DNA of 64,000 bases from Chitinophaga eiseniae (lineage in GTDB: Bacteria > Bacteroidota > Bacteroidia > Chitinophagales > Chitinophagaceae), in assembly GCF_900167135.1 (NCBI RefSeq), contig NZ_FUWZ01000002.1, positions 2,072,651 through 2,136,650 of the forward strand. The letters run 5' to 3'. Shown here in pieces: positions 51,181 through 59,749 of the stretch. Position 1 is the stretch's first letter, and every line of letters starts with the position of its first letter. The notes under the pieces are model-generated. The model had not been told where the DNA came from and ran no database searches. It saw only the letters and a list, made by a program, of their open reading frames with translations. The translations under genes and the position numbers were made by a program.

Positions 51181-52506
51181 ATGTTTGAATCATTATCAGA
51201 GAGATTAGATTCCGCGTTTAAGCAGCTTAAAGGGGAAGGCCGTATTTCGGAAATCAATATCGCCAGTACCGTGAAGGAAATCCGCCGTGCACTGGTGGAT
51301 GCGGACGTGAACTACAAAATAGCCAAGGAATTTACTGATAAAGTAAAGGATAAAGCCATGGGGGAAAAGGTGCTGACCGCCATCTCTCCCGGACAGCTCA
51401 TGGTAAAGATCGTGAAAGACGAGCTGGCCGAGCTGATGGGCGGCACCGAAGCGGAAATTGATATCAAAACATCTCCTTCCATCATACTCATCGCTGGTTT
51501 ACAGGGTTCCGGTAAAACTACCTTCTCCGGTAAACTGGCCAACTTCCTCAAAACCAAAAAGAGTAAGAACCCTTTGCTGGTGGCGGCAGATATCTACCGT
51601 CCGGCGGCGATCGACCAGCTGAAAGTGCTGGGCGAGCAGATCGGGGTGGAAGTGTACAGCGAGCCTGAAAATAAAAATGCCGTGCAGATCGCGGAGAATG
51701 CGGTCAAACACGCCAAAGCCAATGGCAATAACATCATCATCATCGATACCGCCGGCCGCCTGGCCGTGGACGAGGTGATGATGACCGAGGTGGCCAATGT
51801 GAAAAACGCCGTGAAACCGCAGGAAGTCCTGTTCGTGGTAGACTCCATGACCGGCCAGGATGCGGTGAACACCGCCAAGGCGTTTAACGACCGGCTGGAC
51901 TTTACCGGCGTGGTGCTCACCAAACTCGACGGTGATACCCGCGGCGGTGCGGCCCTGACCATCCGTTACACCGTGACCAAGCCGATCAAATTCGTGAGCA
52001 TGGGCGAAAAGATGGACACCCTCGACGTGTTCTATCCGGAGCGTATGGCGCAGCGTATCCTTGGCATGGGTGATATCACCACCCTCGTGGAACGTGCACA
52101 GGCCCAGTTCAACGAAGAGCAGGCTAAAAAACTGGAGAAAAAAATCCGCCAGAACCAGTTCGATTTCGACGATTTCCGGGAACAGCTCCAGCAGATCAAG
52201 AAAATGGGTAACCTGAAGGACCTGATGGGCATGATCCCCGGCGTGGGCAAAGCCGTAAAGGACCTCGATATCAGCGACGACGCCTTCAAAGGCATCGAAG
52301 CCATGATCAACTCCATGACGCCCGATGAACGCGGTAATCCCGACCTTATCGACGGCAGCCGCCGCAAACGCATCGCCAAAGGCAGCGGTAAAAATATCCA
52401 GGACGTGAACCAGTTCATGAAACAGTTCGAACAGATGCGGCAGATGATGAAAATGATGAACAAGTTTGGCGCTGGTGGCAAGGGTCTGAGAGGACTGGTG
52501 AAATAA
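51181..52506 (+). CDS. ffh: Signal recognition particle protein Ffh
   Basis: A 441-residue SRP54-type GTPase that binds signal sequences and targets nascent membrane proteins to FtsY. The N domain (1-90) is followed by the G domain with G1 GLQGSGKTT, DTAGRL, TKLDGDTRGG and the family signature around FVSMGEKMDTLDVF. The Met-rich M domain (about 300-441), with MNSMTPDERGNPDLIDGSRR and clustered Met near the C-terminus, binds 4.5S RNA and signal peptides. Length and order are normal. The 4.5S RNA gene was not recognised in the window. Confidence 0.98.
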   Translation: MFESLSERLDSAFKQLKGEGRISEINIASTVKEIRRALVDADVNYKIAKEFTDKVKDKAMGEKVLTAISPGQLMVKIVKDELAELMGGTEAEIDIKTSPSIILIAGLQGSGKTTFSGKLANFLKTKKSKNPLLVAADIYRPAAIDQLKVLGEQIGVEVYSEPENKNAVQIAENAVKHAKANGNNIIIIDTAGRLAVDEVMMTEVANVKNAVKPQEVLFVVDSMTGQDAVNTAKAFNDRLDFTGVVLTKLDGDTRGGAALTIRYTVTKPIKFVSMGEKMDTLDVFYPERMAQRILGMGDITTLVERAQAQFNEEQAKKLEKKIRQNQFDFDDFREQLQQIKKMGNLKDLMGMIPGVGKAVKDLDISDDAFKGIEAMINSMTPDERGNPDLIDGSRRKRIAKGSGKNIQDVNQFMKQFEQMRQMMKMMNKFGAGGKGLRGLVK

Positions 52507-52530
52507 AATATTTCGCTTCGCAAATTTTTT

Positions 52531-52561
52531 TTTGCAAATACCAATTAGAAGGTTACATTTG
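52531..52561 (+). promoter_or_regulatory. rpsP operon promoter
   Basis: TTTG (52531-52534), a 19-base spacer and TACATTTG (52554-52561) match the Bacteroidota consensus exactly, 53 bases before the rpsP ATG. Confidence 0.82.
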
Positions 52562-52614
52562 CATCCCTAATTAAACAATATTTCCTAACTCGCAAAAAAT
52601 AACTCGACTTATTT

Positions 52615-53073
52615 ATGCCAGTAAAAATCAGACTGCAGAGACATGGCGCAAAGAAGAGGCCTTTCTATTTTATCGTAGTAGCCGACGCTCGCGCTCCCAG
52701 AGATGGTAAATTCATCCAGAAAATTGGTACTTACAATCCATTAACAGTTCCGGCTTCCATCAACATCGATACTGAAAAAGCATTGCGTTGGTTGCAGAAA
52801 GGCGCTCAGCCTACCGATACTGTTAGACGGATCCTGTCTTTCAAAGGTGTATTGTATTTGAAACACCTGTTAAGAGGTGTTACCCTGAACCTGTTCGACG
52901 AGCCTACTGCTTACCAGAAATTCGCACAATGGCAAGCTGAACACGAACAGAAAGTATCTGCCCGTCGCGACGGTCACAGAAAAGCAAGAGTTGCCGCTCC
53001 TATCGTAAGAAAGGTTGAAGACACTCCTGCTGCTCCATCCGCACCCGCAGAAGGAGAAGGTACAGAAGCATAA
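52615..53073 (+). CDS. rpsP: 30S ribosomal protein S16
   Basis: The 152-residue protein has the S16 core in the first 85 residues, MPVKIRLQRHGAKKRPFYFI and GTYNPLT. The remainder is an extension rich in Arg, Lys, Ala and Pro ending in an acidic tail (PAEGEGTEA). The extra C-terminus is common in Bacteroidota. It heads the canonical rpsP-rimM-trmD-rplS order and has its own perfect promoter. Confidence 0.97.
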   Translation: MPVKIRLQRHGAKKRPFYFIVVADARAPRDGKFIQKIGTYNPLTVPASINIDTEKALRWLQKGAQPTDTVRRILSFKGVLYLKHLLRGVTLNLFDEPTAYQKFAQWQAEHEQKVSARRDGHRKARVAAPIVRKVEDTPAAPSAPAEGEGTEA

Positions 53074-53162
53074 AACGGCAACGTTTTAACAATACCTGAA
53101 AAAGGAAATGTTTGCATTCGCAAATATTTCCTTTTTTAATTTCATGGCAGGGCACGCTCAAT

Positions 53163-53690
53163 ATGATGAACAATTATTTCAGTATAGGAAAACTGGTGTC
53201 TGCGCACGGATTACAGGGTGAATTGCTGGTAAGGCACAGCCTCGGCAAAAGATCCGCCCTCAAAGGCGTTACCGCTGTTTTCCTGGAAGAAAGGAAAAAC
53301 AGCTTTATTCCCTATTTCCTGCAGCAGGCGACGGTTAAGGACGCAGCGCATATCTACATCCGCCTTGAAGGGATAGACTCCAAGGAAGCCGCTCAGAAGC
53401 TGCTTCCCGGACAGATATACCTTCAGGAAGACGATTTTAAGGCGCAAACAGCGGCTTCCTCCCCGCTGGCCTTGCTGGGCTTTACAGTGGAAGACGCTCA
53501 CCACGGCGTACTGGGCACCGTGGAGGAAGTGATCGAAATGCCGATGCAGGTGCTGATAAAGGTGCAAATCCAGGGAAAAGAAGCCCTGTTGCCCGTCAAT
53601 GACCAGTCCCTCGTAAAAGTGGACCGCAAGAAGCAGGTGGTACACCTCGATTTGCCGGAAGGACTGGTAGAATTATATACGAACCCATAA
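53163..53690 (+). CDS. rimM: 16S rRNA processing protein RimM
   Basis: A 175-residue ribosome maturation factor that helps assemble the head of the 30S subunit, including S19 binding. The N-terminal beta-barrel contains YFSIGKLVSAHGLQGELLV, and the PRC-barrel half contains DAHHGVLGTVEEVIEMPMQV and ALLPVNDQSLVKVDRKKQVV. An in-frame start at 53112 is possible but adds a leader not seen in the family; two Met codons at 53163 and 53166 are better. It lies 89 bases after rpsP. Confidence 0.95.
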   Translation: MMNNYFSIGKLVSAHGLQGELLVRHSLGKRSALKGVTAVFLEERKNSFIPYFLQQATVKDAAHIYIRLEGIDSKEAAQKLLPGQIYLQEDDFKAQTAASSPLALLGFTVEDAHHGVLGTVEEVIEMPMQVLIKVQIQGKEALLPVNDQSLVKVDRKKQVVHLDLPEGLVELYTNP

Positions 53691-53807
53691 GTCAGCCCCT
53701 GGGACGACCAGACTGATGTGGAGAACAATACGCCAAAACGGAGGCTATGGGTCCTGCGCTTTGGGGTAACCCAGGGTTTCAGCCCCGGGGAAAAAAGCAA
53801 TATCATT

Positions 53808-54479
53808 ATGCGGATAGATATCATTACCGTACTGCCGGAGCTTCTCGAAAGCCCGCTGTCCCATTCCATCATGAAGCGGGCCCAGGCAAAAGGGATGCTG
53901 GAAGTACATGTGCACCCGTTGAGGGCCTATTCCAGCCTGAAACATAACCAGGTAGACGATTACCAGTTTGGCGGAGGCGCCGGCATGGTCATGATGCTGG
54001 AACCGATCGTCAACGCCATAGAATCGCTGCAGGCCAAAGTAAAGTATGATGAAATCATCTACCTGACGCCTGACGGGGAAACGCTGAACCAGCAGATGGC
54101 CAACCAGCTGTCGCTCAAGGGCAACCTCCTGATGTTGTGCGGGCACTACAAAGGTATTGACCAGCGTATCCGGGACCATTTCATTACGAAGGAGATCTCT
54201 ATCGGCGACTATGTGCTGTCCGGCGGGGAACTGGGTGCCGCGGTGCTCGTGGATGCCATCGGGCGGTTGCTCCCGGGGGTGCTCAACGATGAAACCAGCG
54301 CTTTGTTCGACTCGTTCCAGGACAACCTGCTGGCGCCGCCGGTATACACCCGGCCCGTAGAGTTCCGCGGCTGGAAAGTGCCCGATGTGCTGCTGAGCGG
54401 CGACCATAAAAAAATTGAGGAATGGCGGCATCAGCAGGCCGTGGAAAGGACCCAAGCCCGCCGACCTGACTTGTTGTAA
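53808..54479 (+). CDS. trmD: tRNA (guanine-N1-)-methyltransferase
   Basis: A 223-residue SPOUT enzyme that methylates G37 next to the anticodon of several tRNAs, preventing frameshifts. The SAM knot region contains LLMLCGHYKGIDQRIRDHF and SIGDYVLSGGELGAAVLVDA; DYQFGGGAGMVMMLEPIV is the N-terminal loop. The start at 53808 (MRIDIITVLPELL) is chosen over a GTG at 53718, which would add 30 unsupported residues. It lies 117 bases after rimM and is followed by rplS, which also has its own promoter. Confidence 0.96.
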   Translation: MRIDIITVLPELLESPLSHSIMKRAQAKGMLEVHVHPLRAYSSLKHNQVDDYQFGGGAGMVMMLEPIVNAIESLQAKVKYDEIIYLTPDGETLNQQMANQLSLKGNLLMLCGHYKGIDQRIRDHFITKEISIGDYVLSGGELGAAVLVDAIGRLLPGVLNDETSALFDSFQDNLLAPPVYTRPVEFRGWKVPDVLLSGDHKKIEEWRHQQAVERTQARRPDLL

Positions 54480-54578
54480 ATTAACTACTTAAAAAATAAC
54501 AGAATTGACCATGTCTGTGTTTTCCGCAGGCAAATCCGGAAAAAAGGTGGATAATCCCAAGATTTATTCGCGATTTAA

Positions 54579-54610
54579 TTTGGTAAATGCCAATTCTTGT
54601 TTTACTTTTG
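54579..54610 (+). promoter_or_regulatory. rplS promoter
   Basis: TTTG (54579-54582), a 20-base spacer and TACTTTTG (54603-54610) match the consensus exactly, 23 bases before the rplS ATG. Confidence 0.8.
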
Positions 54611-54632
54611 CACTCCCATAAATATTTGAAAG

Positions 54633-54980
54633 ATGAACGCAATTTCGTTTGTTCACGAACAACTGACAGCTAAAAAACAGTACCCTAAGTTTAAAGCAGG
54701 CGACAACGTCACTGTCAATTATAAAATCGTGGAAGGTAATAAAGAAAGGATTCAGTCCTTTAAAGGTGATGTGGTGAAAATCCAGGGTACAGGGTTTACT
54801 GCGTCTTTCACTGTTAGAAAAATTTCTGACGGTATTGGTGTGGAAAGACTGTTTCCGCTTTACTCTCCTCATATCGATGCTATCGTGTTGAACAAGGTAG
54901 GTAAAGTAAGAAGAGCGAAACTTTATTACCTGCGTGAACGTGCTGGTAAGAAAGCCCGTATCAAAGAAAAAAGGGTTTAG
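54633..54980 (+). CDS. rplS: 50S ribosomal protein L19
   Basis: A 115-residue ribosomal protein of usual length. The signature region VNYKIVEGNKERIQSFKGDV and FTVRKISDGIGVERLFPLYS is present, followed by the basic C-terminus. It sits at the 30S-50S interface. It completes the rpsP-rimM-trmD-rplS block and has its own promoter. A terminator follows at 55008. Confidence 0.97.
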   Translation: MNAISFVHEQLTAKKQYPKFKAGDNVTVNYKIVEGNKERIQSFKGDVVKIQGTGFTASFTVRKISDGIGVERLFPLYSPHIDAIVLNKVGKVRRAKLYYLRERAGKKARIKEKRV

Positions 54981-55007
54981 TATAAAATACAGGGAAATTA
55001 GTTACAG

Positions 55008-55033
55008 GCGGGGCCGCATGGCTCCGCTTTTTT
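55008..55033 (+). terminator. rplS terminator
   Basis: GCGGGGCC (55008-55015) pairs with GGCTCCGC (55020-55027) with one G-T pair and a 4-base loop, followed by TTTTTTC. Confidence 0.8.
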
Positions 55034-55103
55034 CGTGTTCTTAAAATGCTATTAAATCTGTGTTTTAACAACGCCAACGGGTGAAAAAGCGGATTTTATA
55101 AGC

Positions 55104-55111
55104 TATCTTTG
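55104..55111 (+). promoter_or_regulatory. Candidate tatA promoter -7 element
   Basis: TATCTTTG is a perfect TAnnTTTG box 34 bases before the tatA ATG. No TTTG is found at the expected -33 distance. Confidence 0.45.
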
Positions 55112-55145
55112 TTGAGTTAGATAACTTAAACAAACATTTGAGAAG

Positions 55146-55409
55146 ATGACTGCTGTTTTTGTAAAACCATCATTTTTGATTCTCCAGGATATTGGCATGT
55201 CTGAACTGCTGTTGATTGCCGTTGTGGTATTACTGCTGTTCGGTGGCAAAAAGATCCCTGAACTGATGCGGGGATTAGGTAAAGGTATCCGTGAGTTTAA
55301 TGACGCCAAAAACAATGTGCGCCAGGAAATTGAAGAAGGTATGAGGGAAAAGCCTGTGCAGCCCGCTACTACCGACACTAAGCCAACTGATGCTCAACAC
55401 AACGCATAA
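55146..55409 (+). CDS. tatA: Sec-independent protein translocase TatA/E
   Basis: An 87-residue pore component of the twin-arginine system. A membrane helix at about 18-34 (MSELLLIAVVVLLLFGGKKI) is followed by the FGGKKIPELMRGLGKGIREF amphipathic helix and an acidic, Pro-rich tail. The 17 residues before the helix are normal in Bacteroidota, so ATG 55146 is kept. The Tat route agrees with the twin-arginine-like signal on the DUF1501 protein in this window. No tatC is nearby. Confidence 0.93.
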   Translation: MTAVFVKPSFLILQDIGMSELLLIAVVVLLLFGGKKIPELMRGLGKGIREFNDAKNNVRQEIEEGMREKPVQPATTDTKPTDAQHNA

Positions 55410-55459
55410 TCCGGCGTAACATAACTGTCCCTGATTTTAATATTTTAACTGATTTAGCT

Positions 55460-56905
55460 TTGACTGAATTCAGCAGTATTGCTTCTTTTCATAAAGCATT
55501 ATACGCCGGCAGTACAAGCTGTACGGAACAGGTACGTGCGTATCTCGACCGGATAGCGCAGTTAAAACATTTGAATGCCTTCCTGGAAGTGTATGAGGAG
55601 GAAGCCCTGGAAAAAGCGCGGGAGCTGGATGAACGGATCAAAAACGGTCAACCGGCAGGTGCGCTGGCAGGAGTGGTGGTAGGTATTAAAGATGTGATCT
55701 GCTATAAAGGCCATCATGTAGGTGCCGCTTCCAGGATACTGGAAGGGTTTACCTCTATTTATTCGGCTACAGCCGTGGAAAGGCTGCTGGCTGCAGATGC
55801 TATTATCATTGGTAATCTAAATTGCGATGAATTCGCGATGGGGTCTACCAATGAAAATTCGGCTTATGGGCCTACCCTGAACGCGTTGGACAATACCCGG
55901 GTACCGGGAGGCTCCTCAGGAGGCTCTGCCGTAGCGGTGCAGGCGGACCTTTGTCTGGTAAGTTTAGGCAGTGATACTGGCGGCTCTGTTCGCCAACCGG
56001 CGGATTTCTGCGGTATCATCGGGCTTAAGCCGACTTACGGCCGGATCTCCCGCCATGGCCTGCTCGCCTATGCCTCCTCTTTTGATCAGATAGGCATTTT
56101 CGGCAAGGAAATTGCTGATGTGGCGGCGGTTCTGCAGGTGATCGCAGGACCGGATGAGTTTGATAGTACAGCAGCCCAGCGGGAAGTCCCTGATTATCAG
56201 CAACACCTGTCACACAATAAAAGTTACAGGTTTGCGTATTTAAGAGATGCCCAGTACCATGAAGGATTGGATGCTGAAATGAAGGATGGCTATATAGACC
56301 TCTTTGAAAGCCTTGTAGCAGCAGGACATACCGTTACCGGTAAAGGTTTTGACTACCTTGATTATGTGGTTCCCGCCTATTATGTGCTGACAACGGCAGA
56401 AGCATCCTCCAACCTGTCCCGTTATGACGGGGTCAGATTTGGGCACCGGACCAACGAAAAAAACCTTGAACTGGTCGATTTTTACAAAAAAAACAGGTCA
56501 GAAGGGTTTGGTATAGAAGTAAAACGTCGTATATTACTCGGGACTTTTGTATTGAGTGCTGGTTATTACGACGCTTATTATACGAAAGCACAACAGGTAA
56601 GAAGAATCGTTACAGACAAGCTGAACGAGATACTGGATGAGTTCGACGCCATTTTAATGCCAACGGTGCCGTCGACAGCTTTTAAACTAGGAGAGAAGAC
56701 AGAAGACCCGATCGCCATGTACCTGGCTGATATATACACGGTACTGGCAAATCTGGCAGGGGTCCCGGCCATTTCGGTGCCGTTGGGCCGGCATTCAAAC
56801 GGAATGCCATACGGTGTACAGATCATCACAAAGAAGTTTGACGAAGCGGCCTTGTTACAAATTGCTCATCAGCTGATGGCAACTGACAGGGCATCGATTG
56901 TTTAA
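55460..56905 (+). CDS. gatA: Asp-tRNA(Asn)/Glu-tRNA(Gln) amidotransferase subunit A
   Basis: A 481-residue amidase that releases ammonia for conversion of mischarged Glu-tRNA(Gln) or Asp-tRNA(Asn). The amidase signature includes GVVVGIKDVICYKG with catalytic Lys, NENSAYGPTLNALDNTRVPG and GGSSGGSAVAVQADLCLVSLGSDTGG-type Ser residues (the two Ser in SGGSAV and SLGSDTGGSVRQP). The first codon is TTG (55460); the start is supported because T-E-F-S-S-I-A-S-F-H continues as in known GatA and no ATG lies nearby. gatB and gatC are not in the window. Confidence 0.95.
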   Translation: MTEFSSIASFHKALYAGSTSCTEQVRAYLDRIAQLKHLNAFLEVYEEEALEKARELDERIKNGQPAGALAGVVVGIKDVICYKGHHVGAASRILEGFTSIYSATAVERLLAADAIIIGNLNCDEFAMGSTNENSAYGPTLNALDNTRVPGGSSGGSAVAVQADLCLVSLGSDTGGSVRQPADFCGIIGLKPTYGRISRHGLLAYASSFDQIGIFGKEIADVAAVLQVIAGPDEFDSTAAQREVPDYQQHLSHNKSYRFAYLRDAQYHEGLDAEMKDGYIDLFESLVAAGHTVTGKGFDYLDYVVPAYYVLTTAEASSNLSRYDGVRFGHRTNEKNLELVDFYKKNRSEGFGIEVKRRILLGTFVLSAGYYDAYYTKAQQVRRIVTDKLNEILDEFDAILMPTVPSTAFKLGEKTEDPIAMYLADIYTVLANLAGVPAISVPLGRHSNGMPYGVQIITKKFDEAALLQIAHQLMATDRASIV

Positions 56906-56915
56906 AATAAATTGT

Positions 56916-58187
56916 ATGAGAAAAATCTTTTTACTATTGCTGTTGCCAGCATTGAGTTTAGGAAGTGTGGAGGTAATGGGTAGCAACAGCGTACCTAAAG
57001 AGACGGCGTTTCCCCGGGTCTCGCCCGACACTACAGTGAAATTCCGCAAAGTACATTTGCCGAAAGACTCTGTAGTGCCTACTCCCACCACCATGGCAGT
57101 GAAGAAAGCTGCCCAGAGCCTGCCGAACACCATTCGCAGCGCTAAAGTATACGAACAGATCAACAACAACCTGGTGGCCGGTTATGTAAACAACTACGCT
57201 ACCCGGTACAGCCAGCATCTGCAGATCATGGTGGAAAAAGGTCAGCCTTATTTTGCCATGGTAGAGAAAATCTTCCGCGAACACGGTATCCCGGAAGAGA
57301 TGAAATATCTCGCTGTTATCGAATCCAGCTTTAATACCAATGCACGTTCCAGGGTAGGAGCCGTTGGCGCCTGGCAGTTTATGGCCGGTACCGCCCGCAT
57401 CTTCGGTCTGAACGTAGGTAAAAAAGTAGACGAACGGAAAGACTTTTACAAATCCACTATGGCTGCGGCACAGTACCTCAACAAACTGTATGAGCAGTTT
57501 GATGACTGGTTGCTGGTAGTAGCAGCTTACAACTGCGGTCCCGGTGGCGTACAACGCGCCATGAAGGCCAGCGGCCGTGAAGACTTCTGGGGTATGCAAT
57601 ATTTCCTGCCTGCAGAATCCCGTAACCACGTTTACAAATTCATTGCTACCGGTTATATCCTCGATCGATTCAACAATTTCTTCGGCGTGAGCGATGAACC
57701 CGGCATGCCCGTAGCAGAAAATACCGCTGCTCCTGCGGCTGCTACCACCGCTGTGGCAAGAGGCCCGCTGACAGAAGATGAGATCTTCGGTAGTGTGGAA
57801 ATCAACGTGACCGGCAAATATCGCCTGGAAGCCATCGCCAAAAAACTGGAGATGTCTGTAGCGGAATTGGACCGTTACAACCCGGGTTTTGCCAAAGCAA
57901 TGGCCAGCGCTGAAAATAATTACGACCTGCGCGTCCCGAAAGAAAAAATGAAACTTTTCCTCGCGGAAAAAGACGAGATGCTGAAAGAGTCCGTTCAGAT
58001 GACGCTGGACGATAAGGCAGTAGGGGTGGACAAATCCAAGTTCCCGCCTCCGGCTAAAATGCCTGCGGCGAAAACAGCGCCTGCCAAAAAAGTGGCTACC
58101 AGCGCTAAAAAACACAGCAGCACAAAAAAATATACCGCTGCCAAAAAACACACGACCAAAAAGAAGGCCACTACCCGCAAAAGGTAG
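56916..58187 (+). CDS. Lytic transglycosylase with LysM domain (MltD-like)
   Basis: A 423-residue periplasmic enzyme that cleaves peptidoglycan glycan strands. It has a signal peptide (MRKIFLLLLLPALSLGS), then a transglycosylase SLT domain (about 100-260) with catalytic Glu in LAVIESSFNTNARSRVGAVG, AWQFMAGTARIFGL, and VVAAYNCGPGGVQRAMK. A LysM-like domain (about 290-345, TGKYRLEAIAKKLEM) follows, and the C-terminal 50 residues are very rich in Lys, Thr and Ala. ATG 56916 is used; an in-frame TTG upstream overlaps gatA. It lies 10 bases after the gatA stop. Confidence 0.92.
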   Translation: MRKIFLLLLLPALSLGSVEVMGSNSVPKETAFPRVSPDTTVKFRKVHLPKDSVVPTPTTMAVKKAAQSLPNTIRSAKVYEQINNNLVAGYVNNYATRYSQHLQIMVEKGQPYFAMVEKIFREHGIPEEMKYLAVIESSFNTNARSRVGAVGAWQFMAGTARIFGLNVGKKVDERKDFYKSTMAAAQYLNKLYEQFDDWLLVVAAYNCGPGGVQRAMKASGREDFWGMQYFLPAESRNHVYKFIATGYILDRFNNFFGVSDEPGMPVAENTAAPAAATTAVARGPLTEDEIFGSVEINVTGKYRLEAIAKKLEMSVAELDRYNPGFAKAMASAENNYDLRVPKEKMKLFLAEKDEMLKESVQMTLDDKAVGVDKSKFPPPAKMPAAKTAPAKKVATSAKKHSSTKKYTAAKKHTTKKKATTRKR

Positions 58188-58214
58188 TTCCTTCTGCTGA
58201 TAAAAGAAAATAAG

Positions 58215-58251
58215 AAACCCGTGCAGGTATTACTGCACGGGTTTTTTTATG
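58215..58251. terminator. Terminator after the lytic transglycosylase
   Basis: AAACCCGTGCAG (58215-58226) and CTGCACGGGTTT (58233-58244) pair perfectly around a 6-base loop and are followed by T residues; the left flank is A/T rich, so it can act on both strands. Confidence 0.9.
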
Positions 58252-58321
58252 ACTTGACCGGTTGTTTTATCAACGTGTAACCAGCAGCGTTATAGCCGTT
58301 TCACTATGCTGCCGGCAAAAG

Positions 58322-58368
58322 AAAAATACGGATTTGCAGGGTGGAAGTCTTTTACCTGCAAATCCGTA
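58322..58368 (-). terminator. pgk terminator
   Basis: The perfect 14-base arms TACGGATTTGCAGG (58327-58340) and CCTGCAAATCCGTA (58355-58368) are followed on the minus strand by TTTTTC. It lies 29 bases beyond the pgk stop. Confidence 0.8.
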
Positions 58369-58396
58369 ATGCTGTTATGTTTGATAGATATTACAA

Positions 58397-59587
58397 TCAG
58401 ATGGCTGCGATGCCGGGCAGTACCTTGCCTTCGAAGAACTCCAGCATGGCGCCGCCGCCGGTAGACACGTAGCTTACCCTGTCGGCCAGTCCGAACTGGT
58501 TAACCGCCGCTACAGAGTCACCGCCACCTACGAGGGAGAACGCTCCCTGGGCGGTGGCCAGCACGATGGCGTCCGCAACGCCTTTGGTGCCTTTCTGGAA
58601 TGCTTCCATTTCGAAGACGCCCATAGGACCGTTCCAGAGGATGGTTTTGGAGGCCTGGATGGTTTCGCTGAAGAGCGCTACGGAAGCAGGTCCGATATCG
58701 AGGCCCATCCATCCGGCGGGAATGTTATCGTTGGACACCACCTGTGTAGCAGCGTCGGCAGCGAATTTGTCCGCCGCAACGGAATCTACCGGCAGGACGA
58801 GCTGAACGCCTTTGGTGCGGGCTTTCTCCAGCAGTTCATTGGCGAGGTCCAGTTTATCATTTTCACAGAGGGAGTTGCCTATTTCCTTGCCTTGTGCTTT
58901 GAGGAAGGTATAAGCCATGCCGCCGCCGATAATGATGTTATTGGCGCGGTCCATCAGTGTTTCGATGATCAGTATTTTATCGCTCACTTTAGCGCCGCCG
59001 AGGATGGCGGTGAAAGGGGCGGTAGCGTTGTTCAGCACTTTCTCTGCGTTGGACACTTCTGCTTCCATGAGGAGGCCGAACATACGGTCAGGTTGCGCGA
59101 AGAACTGAGCGATCACAGCAGTGGAGGCATGTGCGCGGTGGGCGGTGCCGAAGGCGTCGTTGACATATACGTTGCCCAGTTTGGCCAGCTGTTCAGCGAA
59201 GGAGGCATCGCCTTTCTCTTCCGCCTTATGGAAACGCAGGTTTTCCAGCAGGAGCACTTCACCCATTTGCAGGTCGGCAGCGGCTTTTTCGGCTACGGGG
59301 CCGGTGCAGTCTTCTGCAAATTTAACGGTGGCGCCGTCCAGCAGGGAGATGAGGTGATATACGAGGTGTCTTAAAGAGTATTTATCAGTAGGACCATCTT
59401 TCGGGCGGCCAAGGTGGGACATCAGGATGACAGCGCCGCCATCTTTGAGGATTTTTTTGATGGTGGGAACGGCAGCGCGCATGCGGGTGTCGTCCGTAAT
59501 CTCGAACTTATCGTTCAGGGGAACGTTGAAATCCACGCGGACCAGGGCTTTGCGGCCATTGAAGTTATAGTCGGAGAATTTGCTCAT
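58397..59587 (-). CDS. pgk: Phosphoglycerate kinase
   Basis: A 396-residue two-domain glycolytic enzyme that makes ATP from 1,3-bisphosphoglycerate. The N-domain has KALVRVDFNVPLND, VILMSHLGRPKDG and LLENLRFHKAEEKGD. The C-domain shows ILGGAKVSDKI, the nucleotide site WNGPMGVFEMEAF and the C-terminal GGGDSVAAVNQFGL/STGGGAMLEF. It is full length. It lies downstream of gapA on the same strand with a leader containing a terminator-like hairpin, so expression may be uncoupled from gapA. Confidence 0.98.
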   Translation of the reverse strand: MSKFSDYNFNGRKALVRVDFNVPLNDKFEITDDTRMRAAVPTIKKILKDGGAVILMSHLGRPKDGPTDKYSLRHLVYHLISLLDGATVKFAEDCTGPVAEKAAADLQMGEVLLLENLRFHKAEEKGDASFAEQLAKLGNVYVNDAFGTAHRAHASTAVIAQFFAQPDRMFGLLMEAEVSNAEKVLNNATAPFTAILGGAKVSDKILIIETLMDRANNIIIGGGMAYTFLKAQGKEIGNSLCENDKLDLANELLEKARTKGVQLVLPVDSVAADKFAADAATQVVSNDNIPAGWMGLDIGPASVALFSETIQASKTILWNGPMGVFEMEAFQKGTKGVADAIVLATAQGAFSLVGGGDSVAAVNQFGLADRVSYVSTGGGAMLEFFEGKVLPGIAAI

Positions 59588-59619
59588 ATGTAGCGATTTA
59601 AGAGAAAGGATTTAGCCAT

Positions 59620-59705
59620 AAAAAAAACCGCGGGCCAACAGCACAAAGCGAGTTTCAACCAAAATGATCTGGCCTGGCTGCTGCTATGGTGTAGTTGTTC
59701 CGCGG
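59620..59705 (-). promoter_or_regulatory. Hairpin with eight-T tail in the pgk leader
   Basis: On the minus strand CCGCGG (59705-59700) plus CAAC (59697-59694 region) can pair with GTTG (59639-59636) and CCGCGG (59633-59628) over a 54-base loop, followed by T8. The T-run is about 35 bases before the pgk ATG. It could be an attenuator or the terminator of a short transcript. Confidence 0.45.
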
Positions 59706-59710
59706 AATGT

Positions 59711-59743
59711 AAAAAGTATCCCGGCAGTGGCTGCCGGGGATAC
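59711..59743 (-). terminator. gapA terminator
   Basis: On the minus strand GTATCCCCGGCAG (59743-59731) pairs with CTGCCGGGATAC (59727-59716), one bulge, 3-base loop, followed by five T. It lies just 7 bases beyond the gapA stop. Confidence 0.85.
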
Positions 59744-59749
59744 GATTGA

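Noticed and set aside
56958..58151. 397-codon minus-strand frame opposite the lytic transglycosylase
   Set aside because: Phe/His-rich shadow caused by the Lys- and Ala-rich codons of the real gene.
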